The notes under the pieces: generated by a model
The model's input: only the letters and a program-made list of their open reading frames with translations
Database searches by the model: none
Told to the model about the DNA's origin: nothing
Translations under genes and position numbers: made by a program
In this document: positions 6,756 to 10,750 of the stretch, piece after piece
Numbering within the stretch: the stretch's first letter is position 1
Layout: every line of letters begins with the position of its first letter
Assembly: GCA_030917985.1 (NCBI GenBank)
Contig: JAUPTR010000160.1
Location: 1 to 10,750 of the forward strand
Reading direction: 5' to 3'
DNA from: Pseudomonadota bacterium
GTDB taxonomy: Bacteria > Pseudomonadota > Gammaproteobacteria > Burkholderiales > SCOH01
Length of the DNA: 10,750 nucleotides

Positions 6756-6777
6756 GAAACGCAGCGAGCGTTATTAT

Positions 6778-6939
6778 CTATTCCGGCTTGACGCTTGTCT
6801 GGTTGTTATCGCCAGCCGTTTGTAGCGCAAGTGCGACGGTAGGTGCATCGGACTCGTTTTCAGCATATGAAACCACCAGCAAAACGGCCCAAAGCAACAA
6901 GCCGCCGAGTACGAGACTCACAATTTTTGTATCCGCCAC
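6778..6939 (-). CDS. Small one-helix membrane protein, 53 residues, unrecognised
   Basis: A short gene supported by its signals rather than by known homology. A GTG start at 6939 has AGGGAGG ending 5 bases upstream, one of the best ribosome binding sites in the window. The frame ends with TAG at 6778-6780, and an intrinsic terminator follows after 22 bases. The product starts MADTKIVSLVLGGLLLWAVL and continues LVVSYAENESDA, giving one hydrophobic helix of about 18 residues (6-24) with a short charged N terminus. A polar tail of about 29 residues (rich in Asn, Asp, Thr, Gln) ends VKPE. The lone Lys before the helix and the acidic tail suggest an N-in, C-out inner-membrane protein; an uncleaved signal anchor is more likely than a secreted peptide. 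It lies 100 bases downstream of the J-domain gene on the same strand. I do not recognise the family. It may belong to the chaperone operon or have its own promoter in the gap. Confidence 0.68.
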   Translation of the reverse strand: MADTKIVSLVLGGLLLWAVLLVVSYAENESDAPTVALALQTAGDNNQTSVKPE

Positions 6940-7039
6940 CTTGGCCTCCCTGTGTTAATGATTTTGTATAGCACTTATCGGCAAGTTACGCATGTTTTTT
7001 AATGCGTTATGCAAGGAGTGTTTTGTATCTATATGATAA
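6940..7039 (-). promoter_or_regulatory. AT-rich gap before the small membrane-protein gene
   Basis: Contains the AGGGAGG ribosome binding site (6945-6951). On the minus strand TATACA at about 6966-6971 is a 4-5/6 -10-like match without a good -35. A dyad ACGCAT-loop-ATGCGT (6988-6993 / 7002-7007) holds the TGCGTAA core also seen in the motif at 2659 and 6691. A weak AT-rich stem TATCTAT/ATAGATA (7026-7032 / 7043-7049) overlaps the end of the J-domain gene. None has a T run suited to a terminator, so read-through from the chaperone genes is plausible. Confidence 0.3.
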
Positions 7040-7933
7040 TTAATAGATAGGCGGAGTATTTTGCCTGTTTAGCGCTTGTTCTAGCGTGCGCCAGGCCAGG
7101 GGTTGATAGGCCTGCAAGTGGCGGTGGTCTTGCTGCCAGCCAAAACGGGCGGCGATGTGATGCAGGAAGGTGGGCGGCAGTGGTTCGAATTCCGACAGGC
7201 CGACCATCAATTCGCCTTCGAACAGTGCTTTGACATCGACATTGAACAAGGTGTCGCTTTCCAATGCCAGGTCAAAGGCTGCGATGGCGGCGTCTTCGCC
7301 TTCTTCCTCGATTAACAGGAACAGTTGTTCTACCTTGTCCAGCGCATCGGCTTCCAGCATGCGCACCCGCAGGTAATCCGCTGTTTGTGGCTCGCGTTCG
7401 GCCAGCCAGTTGTCGGCCTCAGTCCAGTGGTATTGCTCGATCAGCACCTGTACAAACGGGTCTTTTACCTGTCGGTCGTCACATGCCAGATACAACATGC
7501 CGTCTTCAAATATCTGCTGGTGTTTTTCGTTGTCGCGCAGATAGGGATCTGCCAGCATTTGCCGCAGACGGCGGATGGCCTGCTCCACCTGGTCCTCTCG
7601 ATTCAGATCGGATAACTCGTAAATCCAGGGGCGCAGGGTTTCCACCACCGGCTTTTCATCTTCCGGCACGTTTTCCAGGGGTTCGTGCACCTTGCCGCAG
7701 TGTTGGCAATATTCACCGCGCTCTTCGGCATGTTGTGCCTCGGGCTCTGCAGCGGGCGGCGGCAGGTGATCGGCCAGAAACTGCGCATGCTCAAAGGCAT
7801 CGCGCAGGCGCTGAAAGCCTTGCGGGTCGTCTTCCGGGCGCATGGTTTTCAGCAGCCGGGCGTAGGCCTTCTTGATTTCGCGCTGATCCTGCGTCGGCTC
7901 AATGCCGAGGATGTGCCATGGCGAGCTACTCAT
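7040..7933 (-). CDS. J-domain co-chaperone of HscC (DjlB/DjlC-like), HPD motif replaced
   Basis: Predicted J-domain protein (297 residues) that would stimulate the ATPase of the Hsp70 encoded just upstream. The N-terminal J domain (about 5-52) has helix I PWHILGI, helix II IKKAYARLLK (20-29) and helix III FQRLRDAFEHA (40-50). The invariant His-Pro-Asp loop reads Arg32-Pro33-Glu34 (MRPEDDPQ). A Pro/Ala/Glu-rich linker follows, then YCQHCGKVH (75-83): Cys76, Cys79, His78 and His83 could bind one metal ion. The remaining 200 residues are acidic and helical with no known domain that I recognise and no membrane segment. The ATG at 7933 overlaps the hscC stop (ATGA), a strong sign of coupled expression. 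In E. coli hscC is also linked to two J-protein genes, djlB and djlC, so the partnership is well grounded; which of the two this equals is not decided. Confidence 0.82.
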   Translation of the reverse strand: MSSSPWHILGIEPTQDQREIKKAYARLLKTMRPEDDPQGFQRLRDAFEHAQFLADHLPPPAAEPEAQHAEERGEYCQHCGKVHEPLENVPEDEKPVVETLRPWIYELSDLNREDQVEQAIRRLRQMLADPYLRDNEKHQQIFEDGMLYLACDDRQVKDPFVQVLIEQYHWTEADNWLAEREPQTADYLRVRMLEADALDKVEQLFLLIEEEGEDAAIAAFDLALESDTLFNVDVKALFEGELMVGLSEFEPLPPTFLHHIAARFGWQQDHRHLQAYQPLAWRTLEQALNRQNTPPIY

Positions 7934-9639
7934 AACCAGGTCTCGCCTTCGATTTCGTCCAGAATCCGTTGCAGCTCTTCGCGTATCGGCTTGATGATGG
8001 TTTCGTCCTGGGTGTCCAGCGCAGCCTGAAAACGTGCGGTTTCCTGGCCGATATACAAGCGGTCTTCACCGCGGGTTTGCTGATACATGCGGTCGGCGCG
8101 AGCCATCAGGGCGGCGTTCACCAGCAATTCGCGCGGGTGGATTTTCAGCTTTTGCAGTTCTCGCAAACGCTCCTGCACTTGCTCCGGCGTCAATACACCG
8201 GGGTTTTCTTCGATCAGCAGCTGATGCTTTTTGCCGGTGTCCTGCACCGTCATTTCTGCTTCCAGCAGGCCGTTCACATCGTAGGTAAAGCGAATATCAA
8301 CGCTGACCGCGCCGGCCGGCTTGGGCGGCACCGGCACATGTAATTGGCCGAGGAAGATATTGTCGGCAGTCAGACGGCTTTCACCTTGATACACCCGCAC
8401 CAGCACCGCGGTCTGCTGATCCTGAATGGTGGAGACGGTTTGCTCACGACTGACAGGTACCACGCTGTTGCGCTCGATGATCGGCAGGAAAAAGCCGGCC
8501 TCGTAGCGGCCCGGTGCCAGTTGTTCGCTGATTTCCACGCCCAGGGTGTAGGGGCAGACATCGGTCATCACCACTTCGTCCAGTGCCGCATCTCGCATCT
8601 TCAGGCCGGCCTGCACCGCCGCACCCATGGCAACCACCTCATCCGGATTCAGGTGCATGGCCGGCAGCCGGCCAAACATCTTGGCAACCAGTTTCTTGAT
8701 CAGTGGCTTGCGCGTGGCACCGCCTGCCAGCACGATCTGATTCAGTTCGTGCGCGCGGATGCGGGCATCACGCAGGGCCCGTTCGATCGGCTCGCGCAGC
8801 CGTTTCAGCAAGGGCTCTGCGAGTTTGGCAAAGTCGCTGTCGCTGACTGTCCAGCTCAGCAACTGGCCCTGGAACTCGAGAGTCATGCTGGCCTGCTCGG
8901 CACCCGACAGGGCGCGTTTGGCTTGCTCTGCCTGTTTGCGCAATGCCTGATAAATGTAGGCGTCTGCCTGTTTATCGCTGAGGCCTGCCGGTTTGCCCAC
9001 CGCTTCGACAAAACCATCGATCAGTGCTTCGACAAAATCCTCGCCACCAAGGAAATTGTCACCGGCACTGGCGCGCACTTCCATTACGCCTTCAAACAGC
9101 TCCAGAATCGATATATCGAAAGTGCCGCCACCCAGATCGAATACCAGGAAACGGCTTTCTGGTTCGTTTTGATGCAGGCCGTAAGCAAGAGCCGCCGCCG
9201 TTGGCTCATTCAGCAGGCGTTCGACTTTTAATCCGGCCAGTTGTCCGGCAATTTTGGTGGCTTTGCGCTGGGCATCGCTGAAATAGGCGGGAACGGTGAT
9301 CACGGCTTCGGTCACCGGTTGGCCAAGAAAACGCTCGGCGTCAGCCTTGAGCGATTTGAGCACCAGTGCGGAGAGTTCTTCGGCACGCAGCTTTTGCGTG
9401 CCGAGCGACATCAGTCGATCCGAGCCCATATAACGTTTGAACACGGCAGCAGTCAGCTGCGGGTGGGTCAGCAGTCGCTCCCGTGCCGCCAGGCCGACCA
9501 GAATTTCGTCCTGGTCTGACAGGCCCACAACGGATGGTGTCAGGTGATGCCCCAATGCGTTGGGAATCATCACCGCCTGGCCTTGTTGCCAGATGGCGCA
9601 CAAGCTGTTGGTGGTGCCTAGATCGATACCGATAATCAT
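7930..9639 (-). CDS. hscC: Specialised Hsp70 chaperone HscC
   Basis: ATP-dependent chaperone of the HscC (Hsc62) branch of Hsp70, cytoplasmic. The product is 569 residues from the ATG at 9639, shorter than DnaK (about 640) as is usual for HscC, which has a reduced C-terminal lid. The nucleotide-binding domain shows GIDLGTTNSL (4-13), VPAYFSDAQR (116-125), NEPTAAALAYG (144-154), VFDLGGGTFD (166-175), GDNFLGGEDF (193-202) and IVLAGGATR (302-310). The interdomain linker/beta region begins VCPYTLGVEI (361-370), and PIIERNSVVPVSREQ (386-400) is typical of the substrate-binding beta domain. The start is set by the first residues of strand 1 (MIIGIDLG); a TTG extension to 9678 adds 13 residues not expected in the family. 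No strong ribosome binding site is visible. The J-domain gene overlaps by 4 bases downstream, and a hybrid kinase gene lies 44 bases upstream. HscC clients are poorly known; in E. coli it has been linked to stress and sigma-70 regulation. Confidence 0.93.
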   Translation of the reverse strand: MIIGIDLGTTNSLCAIWQQGQAVMIPNALGHHLTPSVVGLSDQDEILVGLAARERLLTHPQLTAAVFKRYMGSDRLMSLGTQKLRAEELSALVLKSLKADAERFLGQPVTEAVITVPAYFSDAQRKATKIAGQLAGLKVERLLNEPTAAALAYGLHQNEPESRFLVFDLGGGTFDISILELFEGVMEVRASAGDNFLGGEDFVEALIDGFVEAVGKPAGLSDKQADAYIYQALRKQAEQAKRALSGAEQASMTLEFQGQLLSWTVSDSDFAKLAEPLLKRLREPIERALRDARIRAHELNQIVLAGGATRKPLIKKLVAKMFGRLPAMHLNPDEVVAMGAAVQAGLKMRDAALDEVVMTDVCPYTLGVEISEQLAPGRYEAGFFLPIIERNSVVPVSREQTVSTIQDQQTAVLVRVYQGESRLTADNIFLGQLHVPVPPKPAGAVSVDIRFTYDVNGLLEAEMTVQDTGKKHQLLIEENPGVLTPEQVQERLRELQKLKIHPRELLVNAALMARADRMYQQTRGEDRLYIGQETARFQAALDTQDETIIKPIREELQRILDEIEGETWL

Positions 9640-9683
9640 GATGCCGGAGAAATGCCGCAATTCAGAAAGAACCGGCAATTATA

Positions 9684-10750
9684 TCAGGCAGGCGGGGCGG
9701 AGTCCGAGGACAATAACTGCTCCAGCGCGTCGATCAGTTTTGCGCGCGGCACTGGCTTGGCCAAGAGTCGAACCTGTGGCAGGTTGAGCAATTCATCGGT
9801 GCGGTATTGGTCCGGAAAGCCGGTGGCCAGCAGGATGGGCAAACTCGGGTGCAGGCTGCGCGCCTGCCTGGCCAGCTCGGTACCGGACAGCCGAGGCATA
9901 AGAATGTCGCTAAACAGCAGATCAAAATCATCACGGCGCTGCAGCAAGTGTAGTGCCTGTTCCGGGTCGTGTTCACACACGGTGCGATAACCCAGCGACT
10001 GCAACTGGTCGGCTACGGTTTCCAGCAATGCCTGTTCATCGTCCACCAGCAGCACCAGTTTGCCGCGGCCATTGTGTGGGTGGGCCTCGGCCGGCTGGTT
10101 TTCGGTGATGGCAGTAACATACGGAAACAGCAGTTCAAAAGTGGAGCCCTTGCCGGACTCGCTATCCAGACGAATGCTGCCCTGCTGGCGTTTGACGAAG
10201 CTGTAGACCATCGACAGCCCAAGCCCGGTGCCTTTGCCCTTGGGCTTGGTGGTGTAAAACGGCTCGAAGATACGTTGGCGCTCGGCTGGCTCGATGCCCT
10301 TGCCGCTGTCGCTGACGCTGATTTGCGCGTATTTGCCGGCCGGAAGATCGGGTTGGCTTTCGTAAATGGTCACGCAGCGGGTTTCCACAGCCAGATAACC
10401 GCCTTCTGGCATGGCATCGCGTGCGTTCAGCACCAGATTCAGCAGGGCATTTTGCAGCTCGGCCGGATCAACCCGCACAGGCAGGGCATCGGCTGACAGT
10501 GTGACCGTGAATTCGATGCGCGGGTCCAACGGCTTTCCCACCAGGTCCGCTACATCGCGGATGATCTGATTCAGATCCATGACTGGCGCTTGTTCGGCAA
10601 TGGTGGCACCGGTCCGGGCAAAGGCCAGCAATCGCTTGGTCAGGCTGGCACCGCGCTCGGCCGCCTGCAGTGCGGTGTTGACACGTTTCAGGTTGGCCGG
10701 TTGTTCTGCCAGCAGTGCCGCAAGAATATCCAGATTGCCAACCACGACAC
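9684..10750 (-). CDS. Hybrid sensor histidine kinase with C-terminal receiver domain (5' end outside window)
   Basis: C-terminal 355 or so residues of a two-component hybrid kinase; the frame is open to the right edge, so sensor domains and probably the phospho-acceptor His of the H box are missing. The visible fragment starts VVVGNLDILAALL, the second helix region that normally follows HDFNN in this class. The kinase ATPase domain shows the N box (LQNALLNLVLNARDAM, about 98-112), G1 (DSGKG, 146-150), F box (IFEPFYTTKP) and G2 (GKGTGLGLS, 170-178). The receiver domain (about 229-348) has the acidic pair Asp235-Asp236, phospho-acceptor Asp280 in LLFSDILMP, Thr308 and Lys330-Pro331. All catalytic residues of both domains are present. 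It stops 44 bases before hscC and may be in its operon. No DNA-binding output is visible, so the signal must pass to another protein or be self-limiting. The stimulus cannot be inferred. Confidence 0.92.
   Translation of the reverse strand, partial: VVVGNLDILAALLAEQPANLKRVNTALQAAERGASLTKRLLAFARTGATIAEQAPVMDLNQIIRDVADLVGKPLDPRIEFTVTLSADALPVRVDPAELQNALLNLVLNARDAMPEGGYLAVETRCVTIYESQPDLPAGKYAQISVSDSGKGIEPAERQRIFEPFYTTKPKGKGTGLGLSMVYSFVKRQQGSIRLDSESGKGSTFELLFPYVTAITENQPAEAHPHNGRGKLVLLVDDEQALLETVADQLQSLGYRTVCEHDPEQALHLLQRRDDFDLLFSDILMPRLSGTELARQARSLHPSLPILLATGFPDQYRTDELLNLPQVRLLAKPVPRAKLIDALEQLLSSDSAPPA

Noticed and set aside
6988..7007. Dyad ACGCAT/ATGCGT as a terminator for the J-domain gene
   Set aside because: The stem has only six pairs and no T run follows on the minus strand.
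8344..9231. A 295-codon open frame on the plus strand opposite hscC
   Set aside because: It is an antisense shadow of the GC-biased hscC codons, its translation has no recognisable domain, and hscC on the other strand is fully conserved.
9640..9678. TTG start adding 13 residues to HscC
   Set aside because: Hsp70 proteins begin a few residues before GIDLGTT; the ATG at 9639 fits.

Overview
The window (10,750 bases) looks like the chromosome of a Gram-negative proteobacterium. A betaproteobacterium of the Neisseriales type is my best guess, based on the style of the housekeeping proteins and on ruvA standing apart from ruvB and ruvC; this is an inference and was not tested by any search. The outer-membrane barrel proteins and periplasmic signal peptides fit a diderm. 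I see no phage, transposase, tRNA, rRNA or CRISPR array.

Left part (1-2490), housekeeping. The 3' two thirds of proS (prolyl-tRNA synthetase) runs off the left edge. It overlaps by 13 bases a small secreted lytic transglycosylase gene. ruvA, on the opposite strand, meets the transglycosylase gene tail to tail with only 5 bases between them. ruvA and the next gene diverge from a 306-base AT-rich gap that holds a perfect 9-bp inverted repeat around a -10-like hexamer.

Middle (2797-6583), envelope genes. A rightward membrane fatty-acid desaturase with three histidine boxes ends at a strong intrinsic terminator. Facing it, on the minus strand, is a two-gene module: a 412-residue outer-membrane porin and a 139-residue single-lobe phosphate-binding-protein-like exported protein. 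Directly upstream lies a second, diverged copy of the same module. It has been collapsed by one internal deletion that joins the first 160 or so codons of the porin, out of frame, to the last 70 or so codons of the binding protein. Both halves are otherwise free of stops, so the break looks recent.

Right part (6726-10750), a leftward chaperone/signalling cluster: a hybrid histidine kinase with receiver domain (running off the right edge), hscC (specialised Hsp70), a J-domain protein whose HPD tripeptide is replaced by Arg-Pro-Glu, and a 53-codon gene for a one-helix membrane protein with a GTG start and a strong ribosome binding site, closed by a minus-strand terminator. HscC and the J protein overlap by ATGA and are almost certainly partners. 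The roles of the kinase and the small membrane protein in this group are inferred only from position.

The most notable points are the collapsed second porin/binding-protein module, the very small membrane protein gene behind hscC and its J protein, the non-canonical J domain with a CxxC/His cluster, and a repeated ATTGCGTAA motif found as an inverted pair before the desaturase and again before the broken module.
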